Shown here: positions 1 to 9,132 of the stretch, in pieces | Layout: the number at the start of each line of letters is the position of its first letter | Position numbering within the stretch: the stretch's first letter is position 1 | Assembly: GCF_014696315.1 (NCBI RefSeq) | Contig: NZ_JACJPX010000005.1 | Span: 124,001 to 188,000, forward strand | Direction: 5' to 3' | Length of the DNA stretch: 64,000 nucleotides | Source of the DNA: Calothrix membranacea FACHB-236 | GTDB taxonomy: Bacteria > Cyanobacteriota > Cyanobacteriia > Cyanobacteriales > Nostocaceae | The notes under the pieces: model-generated | What the model was told of the DNA's origin: nothing | Database searches by the model: none | The model's input: only the letters and a program-made list of their open reading frames with translations | Translations under genes and position numbers: made by a program

Positions 1-576
1 TTGAAGGTGAAGGGGGTCATAGACCTAATATTGGCAAGCCTATTACTGATATTTTTATTTCCCTTGATGCTATTGGCAATGCTGGCTATCAAGTTGGATA
101 GTCCGGGCCCAATTTTTTACAGTCAAGTACGCACAGGGTTATACAGTAAACCATTTAGGGTTTACAAATTTCGGTCTATGTATCAAGATGCTGAGAAGCG
201 GGGTGCACAATGGGCAAGCCAACGCGATCCGCGAATTACCAGGGTAGGGTATTGGCTGCGAGTTTTACGGATTGACGAACTACCACAGATTTTTAATGTG
301 TTGAGGGGAGATATGAGTCTAATTGGCCCTCGTCCTGAACGACCAGAGTTTGATATTAAACTCAAAGAAGCGATTCCATATTATGAACTACGTTATTTAG
401 TCAAACCTGGAATTACTGGTTGGGCACAGGTACTTTATCCTTACGGTGCTTCAGTTGAGGATGCTGCCCAAAAGCTAGCTTACGACCTCTATTACATTAA
501 AAATTATTCTTTATGGTTAGATATTGCGATCGCCTTTAAAACTGTCAGGGTCGTTTTGTTAGGTAAAGGTAGATGA
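1..576 (+). CDS. Polyprenyl-phosphate sugar-1-phosphate transferase (probably 5'-truncated)
   Basis: This is a bacterial sugar transferase of the WbaP/PglC type, which moves a sugar phosphate from a UDP-sugar to undecaprenyl phosphate at the cytoplasmic membrane and so starts exopolysaccharide or O-antigen repeat synthesis. A hydrophobic N-terminal segment (about residues 5-30) is followed by the family motifs KLDSPGPIFYSQ, FRVYKFRSM, LRIDELPQ and SLIGPRPERPEF, then GITGWAQV and the usual GKGR-like end. The frame is open at base 1. Many relatives have about 250 extra N-terminal residues, so this is probably the C-terminal catalytic part of a longer gene cut by the window edge; a short PglC-like form starting at TTG is the alternative. 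It overlaps the next gene by 4 bp (ATGA), so the two are probably translationally coupled. Confidence 0.88.
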   Translation: MKVKGVIDLILASLLLIFLFPLMLLAMLAIKLDSPGPIFYSQVRTGLYSKPFRVYKFRSMYQDAEKRGAQWASQRDPRITRVGYWLRVLRIDELPQIFNVLRGDMSLIGPRPERPEFDIKLKEAIPYYELRYLVKPGITGWAQVLYPYGASVEDAAQKLAYDLYYIKNYSLWLDIAIAFKTVRVVLLGKGR

Positions 577-1652
577 AAACGAAAGTATTAGTAACTGGCG
601 GTGCAGGTTATATTGGTTCCCATGTCGTGCGCCAATTAGGGGAAGCTGGTTATGATGTGGTGGTGTACGACAATTGTTCTACAGGTTCACCCAAAGCCGT
701 ACTAAATGGTGAGTTAATTATTGGTGATTTAGCAGATACAGACCGTCTTTACCAAGTTTTTGCCAAACACCGATTCAGTGCAGTGTTGCACTTTGCTGCT
801 AGTTTAATTGTACCAGAATCAGTTGCTCACCCTCTTGACTACTATAGTAACAACACACGTAATACTCTAAATTTATTACGGTGCTGTAACGTTCTAGACG
901 TTAACCAATTTATTTTTTCTAGTACAGCCGCTGTTTACGGAGAACCAGAAGAAAACCCAGTTACCGAATCTACACCTACTTTACCGATTAACCCCTATGG
1001 ACGCTCAAAGCTGATGAGTGAATGGCTGATTCAAGACCACAGTTTAGCGTCTCGACTGCGATATGTAACTTTGCGATATTTTAATGTAGGTGGTGCAGAT
1101 CCAGGTGGGCGACTGGGGCAAAGTTTACGTAATGTAACACACTTAATTGCAGCCGCTTGTAATGCAGCACTTAAACGTCAGCCGGAAGTAAAAATTTTTG
1201 GCACAGATTTTCCTACTCCTGATGGGACGGGAATTCGGGATTATATTCACGTTGAAGACTTAGCCGCTGCCCATGTGGATGCTTTACGCTATTTAGAAGC
1301 GGGTGGAGAAAGCCAAACTCTCAATTGTGGCTATGGCAAAGGCTACAGTGTGCGCCAAGTGATTGAGAGAGTAAAGGCAATTTCTGGTGTAGACTTCCCT
1401 GTGATTGAAGCTGAACGTCGTCCTGGAGATCCAGCTTGTGTGACAGCTTGTGCCGATAAAATCCGTCGGGTATTGGGTTGGCAACCCCAGTATAATGACT
1501 TGGATACCATAGTCCATACAACTTTGGCTTGGGAAATGCAACAAGAAAATCTGCGTTCGGTAACAGGAACTAGGCAGAAGCTAGTATTAATTAATAAGGA
1601 AAGACCTGTAAGATCTAAAATTGCTGAAATTGCTTATCGGCTACCACAGTAG
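573..1652 (+). CDS. galE: UDP-glucose 4-epimerase family protein (GalE-like)
   Basis: A short-chain dehydrogenase/reductase-fold NAD-dependent epimerase, expected to interconvert UDP-glucose and UDP-galactose (or the N-acetyl forms) to supply sugar nucleotides for polysaccharide. The nucleotide-binding motif TGGAGYIGSH lies at residues 8-17, followed by the active-site set SSTAAVYG and the YGRSK dyad near residue 148. RYFNVGGADP and GTGIRDYIHVEDLA are typical of GalE. At 359 residues it is about 25 longer than most GalE proteins because of a basic C-terminal tail. The start ATG overlaps the stop of the preceding sugar transferase, which supports a shared operon and a role in surface glycan synthesis. 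The exact sugar specificity cannot be read from the sequence. Confidence 0.88.
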   Translation: MKTKVLVTGGAGYIGSHVVRQLGEAGYDVVVYDNCSTGSPKAVLNGELIIGDLADTDRLYQVFAKHRFSAVLHFAASLIVPESVAHPLDYYSNNTRNTLNLLRCCNVLDVNQFIFSSTAAVYGEPEENPVTESTPTLPINPYGRSKLMSEWLIQDHSLASRLRYVTLRYFNVGGADPGGRLGQSLRNVTHLIAAACNAALKRQPEVKIFGTDFPTPDGTGIRDYIHVEDLAAAHVDALRYLEAGGESQTLNCGYGKGYSVRQVIERVKAISGVDFPVIEAERRPGDPACVTACADKIRRVLGWQPQYNDLDTIVHTTLAWEMQQENLRSVTGTRQKLVLINKERPVRSKIAEIAYRLPQ

Positions 1653-1706
1653 AGTTGCATTAATCAATGTAGAAGAAGGCTGATGGAAACTTTGAGTACC
1701 AGCAGT

Positions 1707-2219
1707 TTAATCAGATGCGGGTAGCAGATAAATTGCCCCAGAGATTAATGTCAGAATTACGGAAACCCAAAATGCAGTTATGGCTGGGATTTGCCAATCT
1801 GCTGATAAGGGTGCAATTAAAAGTGCGATCGCAATAATTTGACTAACGGTTTTGAGTTTACCCCAAATATTCGCCCCGGTAATTTGAGTTTGATTCACCC
1901 GCCAACCTGCGATCGCTAGTTCTCGCGCCAAGATGAGAAACACTCCCCAAGCGGGGACTTTACCTAATTCAATCAACACCATTAACGGCGCAAGTACTAA
2001 AAATTTATCAACTAAAGGGTCAAGAAATTTGCCTAAATCGCTAATTTGGTTGAGTTTACGTGCTAAATAGCCGTCTAACCAATCGGTTAATGCAGCTACT
2101 AAAAAGATTGTTAGGCATATCCATTTGGCTTCGTTGGTAGGATTGTATAAGCCATAAAGGAGAAATGGTATTCCTAATAAGCGCGAAAAGGTAATCCAGT
2201 TGGGTATGGTCATTAGCAA
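1707..2219 (-). CDS. pgsA: CDP-diacylglycerol--glycerol-3-phosphate 3-phosphatidyltransferase
   Basis: An integral membrane enzyme making phosphatidylglycerol phosphate from CDP-diacylglycerol and glycerol 3-phosphate, the committed step to phosphatidylglycerol, an essential thylakoid lipid. The CDP-alcohol phosphotransferase signature D-G-x2-A-R-x8-G-x3-D-x3-D is complete (DGYLAR followed by GKFLDPLVD, residues 48-70). The rest is hydrophobic helices, and 170 residues is normal for the family. The N-terminus MLMTIPNWITFSR is typical of PgsA. It converges on the epimerase gene and is transcribed alone. Confidence 0.92.
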   Translation of the reverse strand: MLMTIPNWITFSRLLGIPFLLYGLYNPTNEAKWICLTIFLVAALTDWLDGYLARKLNQISDLGKFLDPLVDKFLVLAPLMVLIELGKVPAWGVFLILARELAIAGWRVNQTQITGANIWGKLKTVSQIIAIALLIAPLSADWQIPAITAFWVSVILTLISGAIYLLPASD

Positions 2220-2286
2220 TTCTAAATTATATTGAAATTAAAACTCGCAACCTCTTAATTTTATTGGTATCCTGGCATCCACCGTT

Positions 2287-3000
2287 CTAAATTGTATCTG
2301 GATCGATATTCAACTCTCGCAACTTAGCAGCTAATCTTTCTGCTTTTTGTTGAGCAATTTCTTTTTGCTGACGTTCTGATTCTACGATTTCTTCAGGTGT
2401 CGGAACTAAATTACCTTCTGGGGTAAAAAATCTTACTAAACCTTGATAAATACCCAAATACAACTCTAACTGTTGACTCCACAAATGTCCTTGATTGTTG
2501 GGTTCTAGAGGTTGATATTTACCATCAACTAAATGAAATCCTGCAAATTCTGAGGTGTAGGGATCAAACCAGAAATAATCTGGAGTCCGAAAAGTATCTT
2601 GGTAAAGTTTTTTCTTCAATCCTCTGTCTGTCTTCGCTGTTGATTCCGAAAGAATTTCTAAAATTAAATTCGGGTATTTACCATCTTCTTCCCACACTAC
2701 CCAACTTTTACGGGTTTTGCGTTCTGTATCGAGAACCACAAAAAAATCTGGGCCTCGGAATTTTTCATCTTTGCGCTTATTGTAACTATAGTAAATTGTC
2801 AGGTTACCAGCAGCATAAAAATCATTGCGATCGCGCCACAACCATTTTAAACATTTGAGTAAGAGCATGATTTGCTCTAAATGTAGTTCGGTTTCCAAGG
2901 GAGGTTCATCAGAGTATAAATCACCTGGAGGAAAGATAACATTTTCTGTGATGTCCTCGATAGCTGCTGGGGTAGTCTCTATTTCTTTAGCCAGGGACAT
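2287..3000 (-). CDS. Uma2 family endonuclease-like protein (DUF820)
   Basis: A member of the restriction-endonuclease-like Uma2/DUF820 family, hugely expanded in cyanobacteria and of unknown cellular role. Visible family features are the PDFFVVLD strand (residues about 85-92), the LILEILSESTAKTDRGLKK core with the D/E and K residues of a PD-(D/E)XK fold, and the FRTPDYFWFDP segment. The tail from about residue 205 is a Glu/Gln/Lys-rich predicted coiled coil (ESERQQKEIAQQKAERLAAK), common in these proteins. Length (237 residues) is normal. No partner gene or obvious mobile element flanks it. Confidence 0.8.
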   Translation of the reverse strand: MSLAKEIETTPAAIEDITENVIFPPGDLYSDEPPLETELHLEQIMLLLKCLKWLWRDRNDFYAAGNLTIYYSYNKRKDEKFRGPDFFVVLDTERKTRKSWVVWEEDGKYPNLILEILSESTAKTDRGLKKKLYQDTFRTPDYFWFDPYTSEFAGFHLVDGKYQPLEPNNQGHLWSQQLELYLGIYQGLVRFFTPEGNLVPTPEEIVESERQQKEIAQQKAERLAAKLRELNIDPDTI

Positions 3001-3135
3001 GATTGCGCTGAGGTATTGGTAGTTTATGGGTTTATTTTAACTCTCGTCAGTGGTTAAAAAGTCTGCGGTTGGTAGTTGATGCTAGGCAATAAATCGTAAA
3101 ACTCTTGTTTGTCGCTGACTACAAAGTAGTAAAAC

Positions 3136-3891
3136 CTATGCCACACGCTGAGATAGAAGTTCCTCCCATCTTGCTAAAATCATGTCTGTGTAATCTTTGC
3201 TATTAATCTTATATGCTCCTATAGCAAAACCATCGTTCATCTCTATCAGCGCAGTTTCTCCAGAATCTAAAACTCCAAAATCAATTGCATACCCTGCATA
3301 AGATTCTCCTGCATTATCGAGAGTTTCGATAGCAAACTGAATTTTTTCCCTATCTAGTAAAACATTGGCGTTGCCATCATAATGATCGATACTTCTAATT
3401 TCTGAGTGAACAACATAAACACGATACTCACTCAGCCAAGAAACTACTTCTGAACACAGCAGCTTTTCCTGACGCGAAACTCCGTAAACTCGATACAAAT
3501 CATATTCTGATTCCATGACACAACCTGTAAAGCGTTTGCGGCGCACAGCAGGTTTAGCAAATATTGCAGAGTATTTAGCGTTGCGAAGTCTTTGTTCCAA
3601 CTCTAAAAGTGTAGATGTCCATATGCGGCGGTGCATGAAGTTGCGAAGAGAGGAGGGATAATCGTTTGGTAAAGGTTCTGGGATACTAAGCTGTTTTAAT
3701 GCGCCTAAAACACATGACATATCACCAACGACTAAAGACTGATAATCAAGTGCAATTTGCCGCCTGTGAATACGTTTGTGGGTATAAAAAGTAATGGGAA
3801 TACCACGTTTTCTCAGTTCTTCAGTAACAAGTTGCTCTTCGTGTCGCAGTTTTCCATTACCCTGTTCTTGAATGAAAGCTTGAGAAATCAA
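3136..3891 (-). CDS. ATP-grasp domain-containing protein (R2K/DUF4343-like)
   Basis: A 251-residue protein resembling the R2K group of small ATP-grasp ligases, which are predicted to attach amino acids or peptides to other peptides. The C-terminal half carries the features that suggest this: FAKPAVRRKRFTG, LCSEVVSWLSEYRVYVV, GYAIDFGVLDSGETALIEMN with acidic metal-binding residues near D222 and E234/N236, and DGFAIGAYKI. The N-terminus (GKLRHEEQLVTEELRKRGI) looks like a pre-ATP-grasp region. A role in antiphage or peptide-tag chemistry has been proposed for related families, but nothing beside this gene supports one here. The family call is from motif memory. Confidence 0.65.
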   Translation of the reverse strand: MISQAFIQEQGNGKLRHEEQLVTEELRKRGIPITFYTHKRIHRRQIALDYQSLVVGDMSCVLGALKQLSIPEPLPNDYPSSLRNFMHRRIWTSTLLELEQRLRNAKYSAIFAKPAVRRKRFTGCVMESEYDLYRVYGVSRQEKLLCSEVVSWLSEYRVYVVHSEIRSIDHYDGNANVLLDREKIQFAIETLDNAGESYAGYAIDFGVLDSGETALIEMNDGFAIGAYKINSKDYTDMILARWEELLSQRVA

Positions 3892-3951
3892 TGCTAGCTC
3901 ACAAATTTAATCATAAATTTCCTGATACCAATATGCTAATCAATTATTTTT

Positions 3952-3985
3952 GCACCGCAGAGGACGCAGAGGCGCAGAGAGAAAA
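3952..3985. repeat. Interspersed GCAGAGG-type repeat
   Basis: A run of imperfect GCAGAGGC/GCAGAGGA units upstream of the aspartase gene. Runs of this kind recur between genes in Nostoc-like genomes. No coding frame or promoter is evident in it. Confidence 0.55.
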
Positions 3986-4054
3986 TTCAATTTTCACTTG
4001 TTCGCTTTGGCGTGGGATGATCTTTGTTCTGAGATTGTCTAAATTATCGGCACT

Positions 4055-5491
4055 ATGACTCAAGAAGTAAACTCCCAATTTCGCATCGAACGCGATTCGA
4101 TGGGCGATCGCCAAATTGCTAGTAATTTTTATTACGGCATTCAAACACTGCGGGCGATAGAAAACTTCCCAATTAGCGGGCTGAAGCCGTTATCTACTTA
4201 CGTAGATGCTGGTTTATTAATTAAAAAAGCTACCGCAATTGTTAATGGTGAATTGGGATGCATTCCCCAAGAAATTAGTCAGGCGATTGTACAAGCCACT
4301 GATGAGATACTTGCAGGGAAGTTGCGCGATCAATTTGTGGTTGATGTTTATCAAGCTGGTGCAGGGACTTCGCACCACATGAATGTCAATGAAGTGTTGG
4401 CGAATCGCGCTTTAGAAATTTTGGGAGATGAAAAGGGTAACTACAAGCGCGTCAGTCCTAATGACCATGTAAATTATGGGCAGTCTACCAATGATGTGAT
4501 TCCTACGGCAATTCGTATTGGTGGCTTATTAGCGCTAACTCATACATTACACCCAGCGTTAGATAATGCGATCGCAGCCTTGGAAGCTAAAGCCACAGAA
4601 TTTCAAGATATCGTCAAATCTGGCAGAACTCATTTGCAAGATGCTGTACCCGTGCGCTTAGGCGAGAACTTTCGCGCTTGGGCGTATATACTTGCAGAAC
4701 ATCAAAACCGGATTTATACAGCCTCAAGCGATTTAATGGTGTTGGGTTTAGGTGGAAGTGCGGCTGGTACAGGGATGAATACCCATCCACGTTATCGGGC
4801 GCGGGTGGTGGAAGTACTAGGCGAATTGCTAAACTCACCCTTGCAACCTGCACCCCATCTCATGGCTGCAATGCAGAGTATGGCACCATTTGTAAATGTT
4901 TCCGGTGCTGTACGTAATTTAGCTCAGGATTTAGTCAAAATCTCCCACGATTTGCGGTTGATGGATTCGGGGCCAAAAACTGGATTTAAGGAAATTCAAT
5001 TACCACCAGTACAACCTGGTTCTTCGATTATGCCAGGCAAGTATAATCCGGTGATGGCAGAGATGACATCAATGGTGTGTTTTCAAGTCATGGGTTACGA
5101 CAATGCGATCGCCCTGGCAGCCCAAGCGGGACAATTAGAATTAAATGTGATGATGCCGCTAATTGCTTATGATTTGATTCATAGTATCGAAATTCTGGGC
5201 AATACTATCGCCGCCCTCACGGAACGCTGTATCAAAGGGATTACAGCTAACCAAGAACGTTGTTTAGCATACGCGGAAGGTAGTTTGGCTTTAGTTACTG
5301 CCTTAAATACCCACATTGGTTATCTAAATGCGGCGGCTGTAGCGAAGGAATCTTTAGAAACTGGCAAATCTTTACGGCAGATTGTTTTGGAAAAAGGGCT
5401 GATGAGTGAAGCGGAATTAGCCACTGTGTTAAATCTCGAACAGATGAGCGGTATCATACCCCTCACTCCAGAATCAGACAACCTGGATTAA
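4055..5491 (+). CDS. aspA: Aspartate ammonia-lyase (aspartase/fumarase superfamily)
   Basis: A cytoplasmic lyase expected to convert L-aspartate reversibly to fumarate and ammonia. The superfamily signature GSSIMPGKYNP (about residues 327-337) holds the catalytic-loop serine, and GAGTSHHMNVNE and YGQSTNDVIPTA are also present. I chose aspartase over class II fumarase because several stretches match AspA rather than FumC: YYGIQTLRAIENFPISG near the N-terminus, CIKGITANQERC, and GKSLRQIVLEKGLMSEAEL near the C-terminus. At 478 residues the length is normal. The frame opens with ATG at 4055, and a hairpin terminator follows the stop. It may feed or drain the aspartate/cyanophycin nitrogen pool, but that is inference. 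Confidence 0.85.
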   Translation: MTQEVNSQFRIERDSMGDRQIASNFYYGIQTLRAIENFPISGLKPLSTYVDAGLLIKKATAIVNGELGCIPQEISQAIVQATDEILAGKLRDQFVVDVYQAGAGTSHHMNVNEVLANRALEILGDEKGNYKRVSPNDHVNYGQSTNDVIPTAIRIGGLLALTHTLHPALDNAIAALEAKATEFQDIVKSGRTHLQDAVPVRLGENFRAWAYILAEHQNRIYTASSDLMVLGLGGSAAGTGMNTHPRYRARVVEVLGELLNSPLQPAPHLMAAMQSMAPFVNVSGAVRNLAQDLVKISHDLRLMDSGPKTGFKEIQLPPVQPGSSIMPGKYNPVMAEMTSMVCFQVMGYDNAIALAAQAGQLELNVMMPLIAYDLIHSIEILGNTIAALTERCIKGITANQERCLAYAEGSLALVTALNTHIGYLNAAAVAKESLETGKSLRQIVLEKGLMSEAELATVLNLEQMSGIIPLTPESDNLD

Positions 5492-5512
5492 AAAGATAGT
5501 AGGAAGATATAG

Positions 5513-5544
5513 GAAAGAAGATTTCTTCTTTCTTTATCTTTACT
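5513..5544 (+). terminator. Probable rho-independent terminator of aspA
   Basis: Perfect 9-bp inverted repeat GAAAGAAGA (5513-5521) and TCTTCTTTC (5524-5532), then a T-rich run, 22 bp after the aspA stop. The stem is AT-rich and the loop is only 2 nt, so the hairpin would open slightly. Confidence 0.55.
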
Positions 5545-5561
5545 AATTGTCTAAATGATCC

Positions 5562-6533
5562 ATGCAGACACAAAAACCATCTGTCAGCTTAATCCGTGCT
5601 AATTCTTACGAACGAGAGACTTTACGCGAGTCTTTAGAAACGCTGCTGGAACCTTTTGGGGGGATAGCAGCTTTTGTTAAGCCAGGCGATCGCGTATTGC
5701 TCAAACCTAATTTACTCACAGGTGCGCGTCCTGGTAAAGAGTGTACTACTCGCCCCGAATTGGTTTACACAGTTGCCCAGATGGTAATGGAAGTTGGCGG
5801 TAAGCCGTTTTTAGGGGATAGTCCCGCTTTTGGTAGTGCCAAGGGTGTGGCTATAGCCAATGGTTATGCGCCAATTGTCGAAGAACTTCAGTTACCAATT
5901 ATCGATTTTCACGGTCAGCGTTACGAAACTGTTGGCGAAAATTTTAATCATCTGTTGCTATCAAAAGAAGCAATGGCGGCGGATGTGGTGATTAACTTAC
6001 CCAAAGTCAAATCCCATGCTCAACTAACATTAACTTTGAGTGTAAAAAACCTCTTTGGTTGTGTTCCCGGCAAAATGAAAGCTTGGTGGCACATGGAAGC
6101 CGGGAAAGATGCCAACCGTTTTGCGGAAATGTTGGTAGAAACTGCAAAGGCTATTAACCCCAGCTTAACCATTTTAGATGGGATCATCGGTCATGATGGC
6201 AATGGCCCTAGTAATGGAGAACCGCGTGCATTAGGTATTTTGGCAGCAGCATCAAATGTGTTTGCTCTGGATCGGGCAATGGTAGAAATTCTCAATGTTC
6301 CACCCCAGCAAGTACCAACCGTCGCAGCTTCCCAAAGATTAGGATTATGCCCAGAATTAACTGAAATTGATTTTCCGCATTTAGAACCTGATTTACTCAA
6401 AATAGAGGATTGGCGATTACCAGACAAGTTAATCCCTATCGATTTTGCCATGCCCCGTGTGATTAAATCCACATTTAAACACCTTTACATTCGTTTTATC
6501 AAAGAACCAATGACTGCCTATGGTAGACGTTAG
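5562..6533 (+). CDS. DUF362 domain-containing protein
   Basis: A 323-residue DUF362 protein. The family often accompanies iron-sulfur proteins, but its chemistry is not established. Recognisable segments are PGDRVLLKPNLLTG (residues 40-53), GGKPFLGDSPAFGSA, INLPKVKSHAQLTLTLSVKNLFGC and DGIIGHDGNGPSNGEPRALG. There are few cysteines and no CxxCxxCxxxC ferredoxin motif, so this is the form without the Fe-S extension. It lies 70 bp behind aspA on the same strand, with a hairpin between the two, so co-transcription is uncertain. A terminator follows. Confidence 0.85.
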   Translation: MQTQKPSVSLIRANSYERETLRESLETLLEPFGGIAAFVKPGDRVLLKPNLLTGARPGKECTTRPELVYTVAQMVMEVGGKPFLGDSPAFGSAKGVAIANGYAPIVEELQLPIIDFHGQRYETVGENFNHLLLSKEAMAADVVINLPKVKSHAQLTLTLSVKNLFGCVPGKMKAWWHMEAGKDANRFAEMLVETAKAINPSLTILDGIIGHDGNGPSNGEPRALGILAAASNVFALDRAMVEILNVPPQQVPTVAASQRLGLCPELTEIDFPHLEPDLLKIEDWRLPDKLIPIDFAMPRVIKSTFKHLYIRFIKEPMTAYGRR

Positions 6534-6610
6534 TTTTCCAAGTGCAAACTTAGCTACAACAATTTGAAAATTAGCAAATTAAGCTATAAATACCCTCCGA
6601 TTGCTTAACC

Positions 6611-6636
6611 AAACCGCCCTAGATTAGCGGCGGTTT
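6611..6636 (+). terminator. Rho-independent terminator after the DUF362 gene
   Basis: Perfect 8-bp stem AAACCGCC (6611-6618) and GGCGGTTT (6629-6636) with a 10-nt loop, 77 bp after the DUF362 stop. The T tract is short (TTT). Confidence 0.7.
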
Positions 6637-7400
6637 CCTCATACTCAATTTGTGATAAAATTACGATCAAACTCTGCATTATTGCTGGATATATTGCTGC
6701 AATATTTGCTAGATTTATGTAGATATATAGTATCCAAATATTTCAAATCTACCTAAATATAGATTGACAAAACAAGAAAGTATTCCTAGGAATATTTACT
6801 CTCATCTCGACAATATTGTTAGCATCCTAACTAAATTAATACGGACTAACCAGGTAGACATGAGTCTATTTATTCAGTGTCGATTTATGGTTACAAAAAG
6901 CAACAAGATTGGTTAATCTAAAAACATGATGCCGTTTCAGTATAACCACTGTGGAATATTACTATGGTTAATAGATAATCAGTGATTCTTCGGTAATGAA
7001 TTTAAGTAACACAAATTAATCTAATATCCCTAAAACTACCTTAGACAAAGCTTTTTCAGATGTTATACTAATGCAATCAAGCCCAAAATTGATTAAAAAT
7101 TGCATCTGCACTCAACTGCAAAAATGTAATTTATGATTCTCTAATCCTAAATCAAAAGCAGCAAAAATGATACAGGAGAGCAAGTGATATTTAATCTTAG
7201 CTACCACATCAAAGCCCAAAATGTTTGTGTTGAACTTTGTATCAAAAGACTTTTGTAGCGAAGCAATATTATGACACTTGTAAAACTGGATAAGATTATA
7301 AATGTATCCCCTGGTTACATCTAAAAGTAGTTAAAATAGAATCAAGACTCTCTTCAGAGAGTAAAGCTCAAAGTGAAGTGGTGAAGTTCAAATTTTTTGT
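6637..7400. other. AT-rich non-coding spacer (about 760 bp)
   Basis: No convincing reading frame, tRNA or repeat was found here. Close to the next gene is a small hairpin, ACTCTC-TTCA-GAGAGT at 7347-7362, which could lie in its 5' leader. Otherwise I see only AT-rich sequence that presumably contains its promoter. Confidence 0.6.
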
Positions 7401-7586
7401 ATGAATTCAAATAGTCAGTCTGCCAATACCGATACATATTCCCATAGGTTGGCAGACATTGTGGGAACCGCGATCGCTCTACTGACTCTGACATTACCTG
7501 TATTTGTCATTGCTCATTATTCTTCGACAAATGTACACAACAATCAACAGCCTCTGACTTATAATCTACCCAGAAGCGGGGATTAA
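7401..7586 (+). CDS. Small single-span membrane protein, unknown function
   Basis: A 61-residue protein with a polar N-terminus, one clear transmembrane segment (about residues 22-42, VGTAIALLTLTLPVFVIAHY) and a short polar tail. It is accepted as a gene because it has a coherent membrane topology and stands alone between long spacers. It also has a HIP1 site in frame and a strong terminator about 170 bp downstream. No good Shine-Dalgarno precedes the ATG. I do not know its function; the look of the helix is reminiscent of small proteins conserved in Nostocales, but that is memory, not a search. Confidence 0.55.
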   Translation: MNSNSQSANTDTYSHRLADIVGTAIALLTLTLPVFVIAHYSSTNVHNNQQPLTYNLPRSGD

Positions 7587-7724
7587 ACGATCAGACTCGA
7601 AATTCACAACTAAATAAACCCAAAGCGGGAATAGATAATTCAGCAACAAAAATTGCTTCTACTCTCTGTAAACAGGTGCGAGATGAAGCATTAACAATCT
7701 GTCCGCTAAAACAACTGAATAATT

Positions 7725-7785
7725 TTAGGCGCTGATGATACAGCGCTGTTATGCGGCGATTTCTGAGGAATCGCCGCACTTTTTG
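7725..7785 (+). terminator. Tandem hairpins with rho-independent terminator
   Basis: Two stems in a row. The first is GCGCTG-ATGATA-CAGCGC (about 7726-7743). The second is a perfect 9-bp stem, GCGGCGATT (7753-7761) and AATCGCCGC (7769-7777), followed by ACTTTTTG. The second is a standard terminator, placed to end a transcript from the small membrane-protein gene. Confidence 0.75.
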
Positions 7786-7969
7786 TCACCACAATACTTT
7801 TCGGTTAAAGGAAAAGGTCAAAAGGGAAAGTCATAACCCTTAACCTTTCGCCTTTTACCTTTTCCCCTGAATTCAGTAGTATTGAAGTCCATCTTGGCCC
7901 TAAAATTCTACACGGGGAGGCAATATTGCTTATATCCCCGATGTACTGTTTTATAAGAGGAGCTTGTTT

Positions 7970-8482
7970 GTGGATTTATCCCGTATACCACCCCAACCAA
8001 AACCGGGTCTAATCAACGTTCTGATTGAAATTGCAGGCGGGAGTAAAAATAAATACGAATTCGACAAAGACTTACAAGCTTTTGCCTTAGACCGGGTACT
8101 TTATTCGTCGGTAAAATATCCTTATGACTACGGCTTTGTCCCCAACACTTTAGCTGATGACGGCGATCCCCTAGATGGGATGGTGATCATTGATGAACCT
8201 ACCTTTCCTGGCTGTGTAATTGCTGCACGACCCATTGGTTTCTTAGAGATGATTGATGGTGGCGATCGCGACGAGAAAATTCTTTGCGTTCCTGACAAAG
8301 ATCCGCGCTACGCTCAAGTACAATCACTAAAAGATGTACCATCACACCGCTTGGATGAAATCGCTGAATTTTTCCGCAGTTATAAAAATCTGGAAAAGAA
8401 AGTAACTGAAATTCTCGGTTGGCAAGATGTTGACAAGGTCAAAGCTTTGGTAGATAAGTCCATTAAAGCTGCTCAAGGATAA
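7970..8482 (+). CDS. ppa: Inorganic pyrophosphatase
   Basis: Family I soluble pyrophosphatase, hydrolysing pyrophosphate to two phosphates with Mg2+ and so pulling biosynthetic reactions forward. Family landmarks are [18 protein letters not shown] and the signature DGDPLDGMV with its three metal-binding aspartates. I chose the GTG at 7970 (170 residues, beginning [13 protein letters not shown]) because AAGAGGAG at 7955-7962 sits 7 nt before it and cyanobacterial homologues start this way. The in-frame TTG at 7964 is too close to that ribosome-binding site. Cytoplasmic and monocistronic as far as can be seen. Confidence 0.95.
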   Translation: MDLSRIPPQPKPGLINVLIEIAGGSKNKYEFDKDLQAFALDRVLYSSVKYPYDYGFVPNTLADDGDPLDGMVIIDEPTFPGCVIAARPIGFLEMIDGGDRDEKILCVPDKDPRYAQVQSLKDVPSHRLDEIAEFFRSYKNLEKKVTEILGWQDVDKVKALVDKSIKAAQG

Positions 8483-8736
8483 TTGATAATAGGTAATGGG
8501 TAGTTGTTCAGTGGTCAGTAGAACTAGAAGCTAGGAACCAGGGACTTAGAGTATAAAAGAGAAATAATAAAGACACGATTAATCGCGTCTCTCCAACTCT
8601 TGATTCTTGACTAAATGCTATCTTTGTGCTATTGACTAGTGATTAATTACCTATTACTTATATTTTTCCATCTTCAGCACTCAAGTGCTGACTAAAAACT
8701 CGAAACGCAAATATTGCCACCGCACCCCTTAATCAA

Positions 8737-9120
8737 ATGCAGCGTACTCTCCTTTCGGCAAAAATTCACAACTGTACCCTCACAGGGGCCAATATCAACT
8801 ATGTGGGTAGTATCAGTATAGATAATATTCTGTTGCAAAAATCTGGAATTTTACCCTATGAACAGGTACAAGTCGTGAATAGTGCTAACGGTGAGCGTTT
8901 TATTACCTATGCCATACCTGCTCCAGCCTATTCCGGGATTATTGAGCTAAATGGGGCTGCCGCACGTCTAGGCATTATAGGCGATCGCCTGATTATAATG
9001 GCCTACGGGCAGTTCACTCAGGAAGAGTTACAAAATTACTCGCCTACGGTCGTCATTGTAGACGAAAACAACCGACTATTGGAAGTACGGCACTACGATG
9101 ACCTGCTCAGTAAGGCCTAA
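8737..9120 (+). CDS. panD: Aspartate 1-decarboxylase proenzyme
   Basis: Makes beta-alanine from L-aspartate for pantothenate and CoA synthesis. PanD is a pyruvoyl enzyme: the proenzyme cleaves itself between Gly24 and Ser25, and both residues are present in YVGSISID. The proton-relay region around [11 protein letters not shown] is intact, as is [19 protein letters not shown]. At 127 residues it is full length. It is followed 12 bp later by a metallo-hydrolase gene on the same strand, so the two may share a transcript. Confidence 0.95.
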   Translation: MQRTLLSAKIHNCTLTGANINYVGSISIDNILLQKSGILPYEQVQVVNSANGERFITYAIPAPAYSGIIELNGAAARLGIIGDRLIIMAYGQFTQEELQNYSPTVVIVDENNRLLEVRHYDDLLSKA

Positions 9121-9132
9121 ACTGCAAAGAAG

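Noticed and set aside
4055-5491. Class II fumarase as the identity of the lyase
   Set aside because: The superfamily signature is shared, but YYGIQTLRAIENF, CIKGITANQERC and the C-terminal segment match aspartase better. Not fully excluded.
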